Part shown: positions 37,149 to 48,043 of the stretch, in pieces
Numbering within the stretch: the stretch's first letter is position 1
Layout: each line of letters opens with the position of its first letter
Assembly (NCBI GenBank): GCA_963728895.1
Contig: CAVSLM010000007.1
Span: forward strand, 1-64,000
Origin: CAVSLM01 sp963728895
GTDB lineage: Bacteria > Pseudomonadota > Gammaproteobacteria > JBBQDK01
Reading direction: 5' to 3'
DNA length: 64,000 nt
Translations under genes and position numbers: made by a program
The notes under the pieces: generated by a model
What the model was told of the DNA's origin: nothing
Seen by the model: only the letters and a program-made list of their open reading frames with translations
Databases searched by the model: none

Positions 37149-37460
37149 ACCATACGCACGCGATGGGATGCAGCTCATGCAAAACACTTCGCCGCGCCGT
37201 GGCACGCAGGATTCGAACAACGGCACAACACCTGGCGCCGGGGTCGACATCGTAGCGCCCCGCTCCAGCAGCCTGTCGGACTTACCGGCGGGAAGCCAAA
37301 ATTGGACAATTCTTGACCAATTCTTGCGACGCTACGCGAGATCTTCGGAGGTTCTTTGGAAGAATCGCGTCAGTTTTCACGTACGACCGCGTCGTGAGCT
37401 CAAGTCCGACAGGCCGCTAGGCGCATAGTGGTGCTGCCAGCCGCAGAATGCCTCTCTGTC

Positions 37461-38699
37461 ATGTACCGATGGATCATCATTTTGGCAATGTGCCTGTCGC
37501 AGCTCTGCATCGGCGGGCCGGCTGAGGGCGCTGCGCCGCATATCATCCTCCCCAAGACCAGCCTGGGGCCCCGGGACGTTGCCATCGTCGTCAACGAACA
37601 TGATCCGCTCAGCGCCAAGATCGCCGCCTATTACCTCCGCCGGCGCCACATCCCGCGCGAGAACGTCGTCCGCGTGCGCTTTGCGCCGAACCGCGATGTG
37701 CTTCCCCGCAAGGAGTTCGAGCAGATGTGGCCGAAGGTCGAGGCCCAGACGCCGGCGCATGTGCAGGCCTACGTGCTCACCTGGGCGCGACCGTTTCGGG
37801 TCGGCTGCATGTCCGTCACCACCGCGTTCGCTGTCGGCTTCGACGAGCGCTACTGCGCCAAGCCCAGCTGCGATCCCACCCAGGCTAGTCCCTACTTCAA
37901 CAGCGACACGGTCACACCGTTTGCGGACTTGCGGCTGCGCCCCACCATGGCGCTGGCCGCCCTGACCTTCGCCGACGCGAAACGTCTCATCGACCGTGGT
38001 GTAGCCTCCGACCGTACCCATCCCAAGGGCACCGGCTATCTGCTGCGCACCTCCGATCTCAGGCGCAGCGTACGCGCGGCGGCCTTTCCCGAGGTGGTCA
38101 AAGTGCTGGGCGGCATTGTCGAGCTGCAGTTTCTCGAAGCCGACGCCATTCACGACCGCGATGACGTGCTGTTCTATTTCACCGGAGCGATGCACGTTCC
38201 CGATCTGCAGACCAATCGTTTCCTCCCGGGCGCCATCGCCGATCACCTCACCTCCTCGGGCGGCGCGCTCACCAGCACGCGCCAGATGAGCGCCCTGCGC
38301 TGGCTGGAGGCGGGTGCCACGGGAAGCTACGGCACCGTGATCGAGCCCTGCTCCTGGCCGCAGAAGTTTCCGGTCCCGGGCATCGTGATCGAACGCTACC
38401 TGCAGGGCGAGTCGCTGATCGAGGCCTATTGGAAGAGCGTCGCCTGGCCCGGCCAGGGCATCTTCATAGGCGAACCGCTCGCGAATCCCTACGGCGGCTT
38501 CGAGGTCACGGCGACAGAGCATCGCCTGCGCATCCGCACCCAGGCACTGCCGCCCGGACGTTATGTCCTGGAATCCTCCGCCTCGCCGGTGGGCCCCTAC
38601 CGCCCGGTACGCGAGCTGTCGATCACCCGGCTCGGCATGCACGACATCGACCTGCACGACCTCGACGCACCCTATTACCGGTTGGACAGGTCCCCGTAG
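37461..38699 (+). CDS. TIGR03790-family secreted protein of unknown function
   Basis: 413 residues from the ATG at 37461, which begins a signal peptide (MYRWIIILAMCLSQLCIGGP, with Ala-Glu-Gly-Ala after). Family blocks seen: GPRDVAIVVNEHDPLSAKIA, YLRRRHIPRENVVRVRF, TSSGGALTSTRQMSALRWLE, GATGSYGTVIEPCSWPQKFP and PNPYGGFE-like ANPYGGFEV near the end. This matches my recollection of TIGR03790, whose role is unknown and which is often exported. It stands alone between repeat-rich stretches; the 312 bp upstream (37149-37460) hold no gene. Confidence 0.75.
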   Translation: MYRWIIILAMCLSQLCIGGPAEGAAPHIILPKTSLGPRDVAIVVNEHDPLSAKIAAYYLRRRHIPRENVVRVRFAPNRDVLPRKEFEQMWPKVEAQTPAHVQAYVLTWARPFRVGCMSVTTAFAVGFDERYCAKPSCDPTQASPYFNSDTVTPFADLRLRPTMALAALTFADAKRLIDRGVASDRTHPKGTGYLLRTSDLRRSVRAAAFPEVVKVLGGIVELQFLEADAIHDRDDVLFYFTGAMHVPDLQTNRFLPGAIADHLTSSGGALTSTRQMSALRWLEAGATGSYGTVIEPCSWPQKFPVPGIVIERYLQGESLIEAYWKSVAWPGQGIFIGEPLANPYGGFEVTATEHRLRIRTQALPPGRYVLESSASPVGPYRPVRELSITRLGMHDIDLHDLDAPYYRLDRSP

Positions 38700-38854
38700 C
38701 GGCGGGCCCCATCAGGAATCCGCCGCCGGACGCCAGCCGCGCGGGTGCGCCTCGAATGTGAGGGTGTGGGAGCCGCATCCCACGTGCGTCTCTCACCGCG
38801 CTGCGGCAGCGGGCCTGCGGAGACGGAGTGATGCTGGTGTAGTGCTGCACTCTT

Positions 38855-39285
38855 GACGAGACGTTTGAGCCTTCAATGGAGGTAGGGCGGATAAGCGCAG
38901 CGCATCCGCCATTCATGATCGGCCGGCGTCAGGAGTGCACGAAGCCGTTTCGCTCCCGTCGAGTTTCGCGTGCTGAGTGGATCGCGAAGGGGATCAGGCG
39001 TCGTGGGAATCAGGGAGGCAATGGGCGTCCCGGAGTCGGATTTTGAACCAGAGGTGGCTGGGTGGCGGATGCGCTGCGCTTATCCGCCCTACGGCGCTGG
39101 TGACCGCCATCGACGAGTACCTCGCCAATTCACGACACCAGGCCCAGGCGATTCATCCGGACCAGGAGCTGGGTGGCGGATGCGCTGCGCTTATCCGCCC
39201 TACGGCGCTGGTGACCGCCTCGACGAGTACCTCGCCAATTCACGACACCAGGCCCAGGCGATTCATCCGGACCAGGAGCGCTCGC
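38855..39285. repeat. REPIN-like element, copy 2, plus a tandem duplicate of its right end
   Basis: 38855-39096 repeats 25260-25507 almost base for base, again bounded by inverted REPs (GTAGGGCGGATAAGCGCAGC and its reverse form). The right REP and the following CTCGCCAATTCACGACACCA and CAGGCGATTCATCCGGACCA are then duplicated in tandem (39057-39170 and 39171-39285, about 114 bp each). Confidence 0.85.
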
Positions 39286-39351
39286 GATATCCTGCAGAAG
39301 GTCATTCGCGCCAATCGCCGCTCAGGTTCCAAACAGAATGAAACGGTACAC

Positions 39352-39472
39352 TAGCCCGGACATATCTCACCAGCATCCCGGAAGCGCAGCCGTCCTGGCT
39401 CCATACTGGAGCCTCCCTGCGATCCACTGACTTACCGACCAGCGGCTGGGCCGGCTGGTGGGATTTACGGGC
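39352..39472. repeat. Decayed MITE-like element
   Basis: Starts with TAGCCCGGACATATCTCACC and ends with GGTGGGATTTACGGGC, mismatched versions of the 23-bp ends of the 36958-37148 element, about 120 bp apart. The rest of the gap up to glgC (39473-39659) shows no gene. Confidence 0.55.
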
Positions 39473-39659
39473 GCATCTCTGTGCTTCAGAGCGGCGCCAG
39501 AAACTCACGAGTCCTGCGCCAGCATCGGTGACACCGGTGATACTGATCCAAGGTCCCGGCACAGCGCTTGCCACTTGGAATCGGGCATGCTGCTCACGAG
39601 CCTGCCTCCGGGGCACCGGTTCCGGTAGAATGGCGCGCTGCTTAGGAGGACCTCGCGAC

Positions 39660-40862
39660 ATGCTGCAGCAAACGATAACCATCGTCCTCGCCGGCGGTGT
39701 CGGCTCGCGACTGCACCCGCTGACCGCGGATCGCGCCAAGCCCGCCGTACCGTTCGGGGGGAAGTACCGCATCATCGACTTCTCGCTGGCCAACTGCCTG
39801 CATTCCGGCCTGCGGCGGATCCTGGTGCTCACCCAGTACAAGTCCCACTCGCTGCAGAAGCACCTGCGCGACGGCTGGTCGATCTTCAATCCCGAGCTCG
39901 GCGAATACATCACGCCGGTTCCGCCCCAGATGCGTACCGGCGAGCGCTGGTACATGGGCACGGCCGATGCCATCTATCAGAACCTTTATCTGCTGGAGCG
40001 CAGCGCGGCCCAGTACGTGTTGATCCTGTCGGGCGATCACATCTACCGCATGGACTATGCGGCGCTGATCGATTTTCATCAGGAACGGCGCGCCGATGTG
40101 ACGGTCGCATGCATGGGCACGCAGTTGCACGAGGCACGCGGCTTCGGCGTGCGCACCGCCGAAGGCGGCGATCAGGTCCTCGCCTTCGAGACGCTCAAGC
40201 CGGACGGTCCTGCGGCGAGTCTGATCTCGATGGGCGTCTTCGTGTTCAACATGGAACTGCTGATGAATACGCTCAGCATCGACCATGCTCGCGCCGGCTC
40301 CAATCACGACTTCGAGAGCGACATTCTCCCGGACCTGGCCCGCACCCATCGGGTGCATGCCTACGGCTTCGGCGGCGAGCGTGGGCGCGTCACGCCGGAC
40401 CGCTACTGGCGCGACGTCAGCACCATCGACGCCTACTACGATGCCAACCTGGACCTCCTCAATCCGGTGCCGGCGCTGAACCTCTATCAGCCGGACTGGC
40501 CCATCCGCACCTACCAGGGACAGCACCCACCGGCGCGCACCGTCTCGGGCGCCTCCTGCAACGAGGGGATCTTCATCAACTCCATCCTGGCGAGCGGCAC
40601 GGTGATCGCAGGCGGAAGCGTGCAGCACTCCATTCTTTTCCCGAACGTGTTCGTCGGCGACGAGGCCATGGTCGAGGATGCGTTGCTGTTCGACTGCGTG
40701 CATGTGGGCGACGGAGCGCGGCTGCGCCGATGCATCGTCGACAAGAACGTGCAGATCCCGGCCGGCACCATGATCGGATTCCAGCTCGAACACGACCGAC
40801 AGCGCTTCACGGTTTCCGAAAAAGGCGTGGTGGTGGTGCCGAAGGATTACCGCTTCGGGTAG
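39660..40862 (+). CDS. glgC: Glucose-1-phosphate adenylyltransferase
   Basis: 400 residues from the ATG at 39660, with AGGAGGA 8 bp upstream. Makes ADP-glucose from ATP and glucose-1-phosphate for glycogen synthesis. Sequence shows the nucleotidyltransferase start TIVLAGGVGSRLHPLTADRA and KPAVPFGGKYRIIDF, the WYMGTADAIYQN loop, SGDHIYRMDY and the C-terminal left-handed helix repeats (NEGIFINSILASGTVI, VEDALLFDCVHVGDGARLRR). Complete and alone; no other glg gene is in the window. Confidence 0.96.
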   Translation: MLQQTITIVLAGGVGSRLHPLTADRAKPAVPFGGKYRIIDFSLANCLHSGLRRILVLTQYKSHSLQKHLRDGWSIFNPELGEYITPVPPQMRTGERWYMGTADAIYQNLYLLERSAAQYVLILSGDHIYRMDYAALIDFHQERRADVTVACMGTQLHEARGFGVRTAEGGDQVLAFETLKPDGPAASLISMGVFVFNMELLMNTLSIDHARAGSNHDFESDILPDLARTHRVHAYGFGGERGRVTPDRYWRDVSTIDAYYDANLDLLNPVPALNLYQPDWPIRTYQGQHPPARTVSGASCNEGIFINSILASGTVIAGGSVQHSILFPNVFVGDEAMVEDALLFDCVHVGDGARLRRCIVDKNVQIPAGTMIGFQLEHDRQRFTVSEKGVVVVPKDYRFG

Positions 40863-40940
40863 ACACGCGCGGCTGCGCGGTGATGGTGAGGCGTTCGCCC
40901 GATGCTTTGCCTTGTACCGGCCGAGGGTCGCAGACCGCTC

Positions 40941-40972
40941 AAAAAGAAACGGGGGTGCCTGGAGCACCCCCG
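40941..40972 (-). terminator. Rho-independent terminator for the prfC transcript
   Basis: A 9-bp stem (CGGGGGTGC / GCACCCCCG) with loop CTGGA at 40950-40972. On the minus strand it is followed by TTTCTTTTT (40949-40941), so it stops minus-strand transcription coming from prfC. The plus strand lacks a T run after it, so it is not a good terminator for glgC. Confidence 0.75.
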
Positions 40973-41432
40973 CAAGTCCTGCAGTTGGAGGAGGAGAAAA
41001 GTGAAGAGGCTGATCATGCCATCTTCACGTTTTCTGAATTGCACGCCGCGTGCCAATTTATCGCATGCGTTCGTAACAGGCACTTACGACATCGGCGCTG
41101 CTGCGGGACCCGGAATCCAGCACCGCCATGGAACAGCTTGCACCAAGCTGGACATCCTCTCGCGCAGTGCGGCCTGCGCCCGAGGTATTTCAATGACAGC
41201 CAGTCTGCGCGGTACAAGGATCGAAGAATGGGCGGTCGAAATTTGAACTCGCAGAAATGCGCAGCAGCGATTACATCAAGCCGTGGCCGCAAAGCCATCG
41301 CGTCAAAGCACCGCCGCGAGGTGGAACAGGCACAGCAGCCTCAGCAACCGCAGGTGGAACACGCGCAGCAGCCTCGGCGACCGGAAGGGTGGAACCAGCG
41401 ACCGCGGTTCCGCCCTGTCATGCGCAGCGCAA
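40973..41432. other. Gene-free stretch between the terminator and prfC
   Basis: No convincing gene on either strand. At 41310-41400 there are degenerate pieces of the GGTGGAAC REP family (AGGTGGAACAGGCACAGCAG and AGGTGGAACACGCGCAGCAG). This is likely the 3' untranslated part of the prfC transcript. Confidence 0.4.
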
Positions 41433-43013
<1,581 letters not shown>

Positions 43014-43089
43014 CGAGTCGCAGGATTTGCCGAAAGTGCGCCAGTATAGCGCAGGCCGGCGCGGCTGTCCGACCGGTGACCGGGGCGTG

Positions 43090-43560
43090 TTACAGCGCCA
43101 GCGCCAGTGCCAGGATCAGCGCGTCTTCCCGCCCGCGGTGTGCCGGATAGTAGGCCCGGCGGAAACCCACCTCGTTGAATCCCTCCGAGCGGTACAGTGC
43201 CAGTGCCGGATGGTTGGAGGGCCGTACCTCCAGCAGCACGGAGTCGGCCTTGTGGCAGTGCGCCAGCTGCAACAGATACTGCAGTAGCTTGCGTCCGAGA
43301 CCCTGGCGCTGGCTCTCGCGGCGCACGCAGAGATTGAGCACGTGCGCCTCACCCGCCGCCACCGACATGATGCCGTAGCCTTCGATGAGCTCTTCGCGCT
43401 CCATCAGCCAGCAGCAGTAGCCGACACGCAGGCAGTCGCGGAAAATGCCTTCGGTCCAGGGATACTCATAGGCGGCACGCTCGATCTGCATGATCGTCGC
43501 GAGGTCCGGTTCGGCCATGGGCCGGAAACTGATCCCGGCCTGCTTGATGAGGGCGCTCAT
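43090..43560 (-). CDS. rimI: Ribosomal protein S18-alanine N-acetyltransferase
   Basis: 156 residues, GNAT fold. MTADLATIM-like start FRPMAEPDLATIMQIERAAY, EYPWTEGIFRDCLRVGY and the acetyl-CoA loop RRESQRQGLGRKLLQYLLQL, then LEVRPSNHPALALYRSEGFN, are RimI hallmarks. It acetylates the N-terminal Ala of S18. The neighbouring UDG gene is often found with rimI in proteobacteria. Confidence 0.93.
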   Translation of the reverse strand: MSALIKQAGISFRPMAEPDLATIMQIERAAYEYPWTEGIFRDCLRVGYCCWLMEREELIEGYGIMSVAAGEAHVLNLCVRRESQRQGLGRKLLQYLLQLAHCHKADSVLLEVRPSNHPALALYRSEGFNEVGFRRAYYPAHRGREDALILALALAL

Positions 43561-43618
43561 GGTCTGCGGTGCATCGTAGCCTGCCTGCTGCGATCGATTG
43601 TAGACGATGGGGTCGCGC

Positions 43619-44359
43619 TCATGGCGCTGCTTGCGGGGACGCGGCGGCGACCCGCCGCGCCAGCAACAGATCCTGCCATGCCTTGCGCTTCTCGCCCGGG
43701 GAGCGCAGCAGGTAGGCAGGATGATAGGTCACCACCACCGGGGTTCCTGCCTCTCCATAGCGATGCACCCTGCCGCGCAGGCGCCCGATCGGCGTTTCGG
43801 TCTTGAGCAGATTCTGCGCGGCGATCCTTCCGACGGCGAGGATCAGCCGCGGCTGCACCCGTTGCACCTGACGCCGCAGAAAGCCCTCGCAGGCCTGCAC
43901 TTCCTCTGGCCGTGGATCGCGGTTGTTGGGTGGCCGGCACTTGAGGATGTTGGCGATGTAGACCTGCTCGCGGCGCAGCCCCGCGGCCAGCAGCATGGCA
44001 TTCAGCAGCTGTCCCGCGCGCCCGACGAAGGGCTCGCCCTGGCGGTCCTCGTCGGCGCCCGGCGCCTCTCCGATGACCATCCAGGCGGCCTGACGGTCGC
44101 CGACGCCGAACACGGTCTGGGTGCGCGTCTGGTGCAGCGGGCAGGCCGTGCAGGCGGCGACCTGCGCGGCGAGCGTGTCCCAGTCGGCGCACGGCGTGCC
44201 TGTGGCGGTCGCCGGCACTGCCATCGCCGGGCGCGGCTCCGCTGCTGTTTCCCGCGACGGCTCCGCGACTGCGGATGCAGCGCCGGGCCCGCGCCGCACC
44301 CATACCGGAATTCCCATCGCCTGCAGGTACTGCAGGCGATGCCGTTCCGATCTCACCAC
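43619..44359 (-). CDS. Family 4 uracil-DNA glycosylase
   Basis: 246 residues. The catalytic part starts about residue 60 with CTACPLHQTRTQTVFGVGD, WMVIGEAPGADEDRQGEPFV and GRAGQLLNAML (motif 1), YIANILKCRPPNNRDPRPEE, and TYHPAYLLR (motif 2). Four Cys that bind the iron-sulfur cluster of this family are suggested by CTACP and the later C residues. A variable N-terminal extension (about 55 residues) precedes it. Removes uracil from DNA. It begins 20 bp after leuA. Confidence 0.9.
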   Translation of the reverse strand: MVRSERHRLQYLQAMGIPVWVRRGPGAASAVAEPSRETAAEPRPAMAVPATATGTPCADWDTLAAQVAACTACPLHQTRTQTVFGVGDRQAAWMVIGEAPGADEDRQGEPFVGRAGQLLNAMLLAAGLRREQVYIANILKCRPPNNRDPRPEEVQACEGFLRRQVQRVQPRLILAVGRIAAQNLLKTETPIGRLRGRVHRYGEAGTPVVVTYHPAYLLRSPGEKRKAWQDLLLARRVAAASPQAAP

Positions 44360-44378
44360 CTTCTCCTGGCGCGGGCGG

Positions 44379-45929
44379 TCACAGCTCGCCCACCTGCGGA
44401 TGTGCGCGCTCCCCGCCCTGCAGCACCTTGTTCAGCGCGTTCACGTAGGCCTTGGCCGAGGCGATGACGATGTCGGTGTCCGCGCCGTGGCCGTTGACGA
44501 TGCGCCCGCCCCGTTCCAGGCGTACGGTGACCTCGCCCTGGGCATCGGTGCCGCTGGTAATGGCGCTCACCGAGTAGAGCTGCAGCTGCGTGCCACTCTC
44601 GACGATGCGCTCGATGGCACAAAACGAGGCGTCGACCGGTCCGCTGCCCGCGGCCTGCGCCTGGCGCTCGACCCCTTCCACCCACAGCGTCACCGTCGCA
44701 TGCGGCGTCTCCCCGGTCTCGGAGCACACCTTGAGGGCCAGCAGCTTCACGCGCTCGTTCTCGGCGGCGAGATTGGCGTCGGTGACCAGCGCCTGCAGGT
44801 CCTCGTCGAAGATCTCGTGCTTCTTGTCGGCGAGATCCTTGAATCGCGAAAAGGCGGCGTTCAGCTCCTCCTCGGATGCGAACTCCACGCCCAGCTCGGT
44901 CAGCCGGCTGCGGAAGGCGTTGCGTCCCGAATGCTTGCCGAGCACCATGCGGTTCGCCGTCCAGCCGACGTCCTGCGCACGCATGATCTCGTAGGTCTCG
45001 CGATTCTTCAGCACGCCGTCCTGGTGAATGCCGGACTCGTGGGCGAAGGCATTGGCCCCGACGATGGCCTTGTTGGGCTGCACCGGGAAACCGGTGATGC
45101 CCGCGACCAGCCGCGAGCAGGTCACGATCTGCGTGGTGTCGACATCCACGTCGCACGGGAAAACGTCGCGCCGGGTGCGCACCGTCATCACGATCTCTTC
45201 CAGCGCGGCGTTGCCGGCGCGCTCGCCCAGACCGTTGACCGTGCACTCCACCTGACGCGCCCCGTTCAGCACCGCCGAGAGCGAATTCGCCACCGCAAGC
45301 CCCAGGTCGTTGTGGCAGTGCACGGAGAATACCGCCTGGTCCGAATTCGGCACGCGCTCGATCAGCTCACGGATCAGATCGCCGAACTGGTGCGGCAGGC
45401 TGTAGCCGACGGTGTCGGGGATGTTGACCGTGCGTGCGCCGGCAGCGATCACCGCCTCGATCACCCGGCACAGAAAGTCACGGTCCGAGCGCCCGGCATC
45501 TTCCGGCGAGAACTCCACGTCGTCGGTGTAGGAACGCGCACGCCGCACGGCAGCCACCGCCTGCTCCAGCACCTGGTCCGGAGTCATGCGCAGCTTCATC
45601 TGCATGTGGATGGGCGAGGTGGCGATGAAGGTGTGGATGCGTGCCGAGGCCGCATCGCGCAGCGCCTCCCCGGCGCGATCGATGTCGCGCTCCAGGGCGC
45701 GCGCCAGCCCGCAAACCGTGCTCTCGCGGATACTGCGCGCCACGCTCTGCACGGCCTCGAAGTCGCCGGGGCTGGCGATGGGGAAACCCGCCTCGATGAC
45801 GTCGACCCGCATGCGCTCCAGCGCCTTGGCGATGCGCACCTTCTCCTCGCGGGTCATGGAAGCGCCGGGACTCTGCTCCCCGTCGCGCATGGTGGTGTCG
45901 AAAATGATGAGTTTGTCTTGAGCGCTCAT
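44379..45929 (-). CDS. leuA: 2-isopropylmalate synthase
   Basis: 516 residues. First committed step of leucine synthesis (acetyl-CoA plus 2-oxoisovalerate). The catalytic start IIFDTTMRDGEQSPGASMTR, metal ligands FSVHCHNDLGLAVANSLSAV and GLGERAGNAALEEIVM are intact. The C-terminal regulatory domain (leucine feedback) is present, SGPVDASFCAIERIVESGTQ to SAKAYVNALNKVLQ. A leucine-rich leader ORF lies upstream (46062-46175), suggesting attenuation. Confidence 0.97.
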   Translation of the reverse strand: MSAQDKLIIFDTTMRDGEQSPGASMTREEKVRIAKALERMRVDVIEAGFPIASPGDFEAVQSVARSIRESTVCGLARALERDIDRAGEALRDAASARIHTFIATSPIHMQMKLRMTPDQVLEQAVAAVRRARSYTDDVEFSPEDAGRSDRDFLCRVIEAVIAAGARTVNIPDTVGYSLPHQFGDLIRELIERVPNSDQAVFSVHCHNDLGLAVANSLSAVLNGARQVECTVNGLGERAGNAALEEIVMTVRTRRDVFPCDVDVDTTQIVTCSRLVAGITGFPVQPNKAIVGANAFAHESGIHQDGVLKNRETYEIMRAQDVGWTANRMVLGKHSGRNAFRSRLTELGVEFASEEELNAAFSRFKDLADKKHEIFDEDLQALVTDANLAAENERVKLLALKVCSETGETPHATVTLWVEGVERQAQAAGSGPVDASFCAIERIVESGTQLQLYSVSAITSGTDAQGEVTVRLERGGRIVNGHGADTDIVIASAKAYVNALNKVLQGGERAHPQVGEL

Positions 45930-46061
45930 GTGTCTGCCCCTCGCCTGCGACGCCAGTGTACTGGACGCCTCGGACGTAAACCAAGTGACCGGCCCGCGGG
46001 CCTGCCGGAAGAGAGTTTTGCGTGAAGGAGCCCTCGCCAGGGCATGCGTAGGTGGTCTGCC

Positions 46062-46175
46062 CTAAGGCAGTCGCAGGGACAGCAGCAGTACGGCGGGGCG
46101 ACGCGCAAGCGCGGCACCGGAGGCGGTGCGATACCGGCCCGGCGGAAGGTGGCGCTTGAAGGCGTGGATGGACAT
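46062..46175 (-). promoter_or_regulatory. Probable leucine leader peptide (leuL-like attenuator) of leuA
   Basis: 37-codon minus-strand ORF from an ATG at 46175 (GAGG 7 bp upstream), beginning MSIHAFKRHLPPGRYR and ending ALARRPAVLLLSLRLP. Its last codons are CTG CTG CTG TCC CTG CGA CTG CCT TAG, five Leu in seven. Between it and leuA (45930-46061) the minus strand can form CTGCC/GGCAG over the Leu codons and stop, GCCCT/AGGGC, and a CCGGC...GCCGG hairpin. The arrangement is that of a Leu attenuator; the last hairpin lacks a strong T run, so this is inference. Confidence 0.5.
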
Positions 46176-46259
46176 GACGGCCTCAATATAGCCCGGGCCG
46201 GGCGGGTTTGCCAAGTGGTCGTGCGTTGCGTGCACGATTGGCCTGTTCATCGCCGGCAA

Positions 46260-47365
46260 GGGCGCGCCCGCCGTAGGGTGCGGCTCCCGCACGCGGAATA
46301 TTGTTGCGGCATCTTCATTCGCATGCGGATCTTGCGCACGCCTGTAGGGTGCGCCGTGCGCACGCGGACAATCCATCCGCGCGCTCTTGCGCGCACAAGG
46401 CCGCACTCCGATCCGCTCCCCGATGGTCCGCGTGCGGGAGCCGCACCCTACGGGGCGATCGGGAACCACCGCGTGCGGGAGCCGCACCCTACGGGGCGAT
46501 CGGAAGCGCACCGCGTGCGGGAGCCGCACCCTACGGGGCGATCGGACGCCACACCCACCGACGCTGAACCGCAACGGAGTGCCGGGTAGGGTGCGCCGTG
46601 CGCACGCGGACCATCCATCCGCGCGCTCTTGCGCGCACAAATCCGCACTCCCCTTCCCGATGGTCCGCGTGCGGGAGCCGCACCCTACGGGGCGATCGGG
46701 AACCACCGCGTGCGGGAGCCGCACCCTACGGGGCGATCGGACGCCACACCGCGTGCGGGAGCCGCACCCTCCGATGGTCCGCGTGCGGGAGCCGCACCCT
46801 ACGGGGCGATCGGACGCCACACCCACCGACGCTGAACCGCAACGGAGTGCCGGGTAGGGTGCGCCGTGCGCACGCGGACCATCCATCCGCGCGCTCTTGC
46901 GCGCACAAGGCCGCACTCCCCTTCCCGATGGTCCGCGTGCGGGAGCCGCACCCTCGGGGCGATCGGACTACCGCGTGCGGGAGCCGCACCCTACGGGGCA
47001 GATCGGAAGCCACCGCGTGCGGGAGCCGCACCCCGCGGGGCGATGATCGGAACCACCGCGTGCGGGAGCCGCACCCACGGGGCGATCGGAAGCACACCAC
47101 CGACGCTGAACCGCAACGGAGTGCCGGGTAGGGTGCGCCGTGCGCACGCGGACAATCCATCCGCGCGCTCTTGCGCGCACAAGGTCCGCACTCCCCTTCC
47201 CGATGGTCCGCGTGCGGGAGCCGCACCCTACGGGGCGATCGGGAGCCGCGCCCCGCGGGGCGATGATCGGGAACCACCGCGTGCGGGAGCCGCACCCTAC
47301 GGGGGGAACCACCGCGTGCGGGAGCCGCACCCTACGGGGCGATCGGGAACCGCACCCCACGGGCC
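46260..47365. repeat. Higher-order tandem repeat of a fourth REP-like family
   Basis: About 14 copies of a short hairpin (GTGCGGGAGCCGCAC, followed by CCTACGGGGCGATCGG) grouped into four larger units, each starting GTAGGGTGCGCCGTGCGCAC then CATCCGCGCGCTCTTGCGCG and ending ACGCTGAACCGCAACGGAGT. Large-unit starts are at about 46346, 46586, 46854 and 47128, so the period is 240-274 bp. Frames here look like RAGAAPYGAIG repeats but are artefacts. No gene in this 1.1 kb. Confidence 0.9.
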
Positions 47366-47400
47366 AGGTCAATCTTCCCGCATTCCGTCTTATCCCACCG

Positions 47401-47976
47401 TCATCCCGCCACGACCGGCATCCCGATCAGCCATGCATGCAGCCACAGCACGAAGGCGACGTAGAGCCCCAGACCCGCGACGATCGCGACGATGTCGTTT
47501 GCCGCCGTAGGCGGCGCGCCCGGTACGGCAGGCTGCGGGCGCCGCATCAGGGATATCCGGTCCGCCGCCGCCCAGACGAAGAAGCCACCGAAGAGCAGCA
47601 CGTCGGCGACCGTGCCGTTGGCAAGCAGATGCGCGATTGCCCAGAGCAGGACGGCCGCCAGCATCGGGTGCCTGGTGGCACTGCGGATGCGACCCGGCAG
47701 GTAGGCCGCAAGCAGCAGCGGGAACATCGGGAGCATCAACGCCGCCGTCACATGGCGCAGCCACACCGGCGGCACGTAGAGCACGACCGGCGCCTCGCGG
47801 GCCATGCCGTAGCCCTGGACGACGAGCACAAGGCCGGCGACCGCTGCCAGTGAATACAACCCCATCCACGGCCCCTCGCCCATTCGGGCTACCATCCGGT
47901 CCCGCCAGCGCCAATTGACGATGGATAGGGAATGCACCCCGAGGAAAATCACCAGACCGAGTACCAGCACGCTCAT
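47401..47976 (-). CDS. nnrU: NnrU family membrane protein
   Basis: 191 residues with five or six hydrophobic helices. LVLGLVIFLGVHSLSIVNWR, SATRHPMLAAVLLWAIAHLL and NGTVADVLLFGGFFVWAAAD are the conserved NnrU (PF07298) blocks; the family is linked to nitrite/nitric oxide respiration in some bacteria, but its role is not settled. No denitrification gene is seen nearby. Confidence 0.88.
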   Translation of the reverse strand: MSVLVLGLVIFLGVHSLSIVNWRWRDRMVARMGEGPWMGLYSLAAVAGLVLVVQGYGMAREAPVVLYVPPVWLRHVTAALMLPMFPLLLAAYLPGRIRSATRHPMLAAVLLWAIAHLLANGTVADVLLFGGFFVWAAADRISLMRRPQPAVPGAPPTAANDIVAIVAGLGLYVAFVLWLHAWLIGMPVVAG

Positions 47977-48043
47977 CGCCGAACCTCGCCAATGCCTTTC
48001 CGTGCAGCCTGGAAACGGCCCCCCACGGGGCGGATGCCATTAT

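Noticed and set aside
37170..37260. Possible tRNA because of GGATTCGAAC
   Set aside because: The surrounding sequence does not fold into a cloverleaf; acceptor and anticodon arms are missing.
41014..41298. Minus-strand 94-residue frame after prfC
   Set aside because: No family similarity, composition of non-coding sequence, and it lies between prfC and its terminator.
46387..47131. Plus-strand repeat proteins (RVREPHPTGRSG)
   Set aside because: Translation of GC-rich nested hairpin repeats; similar frames exist on both strands.
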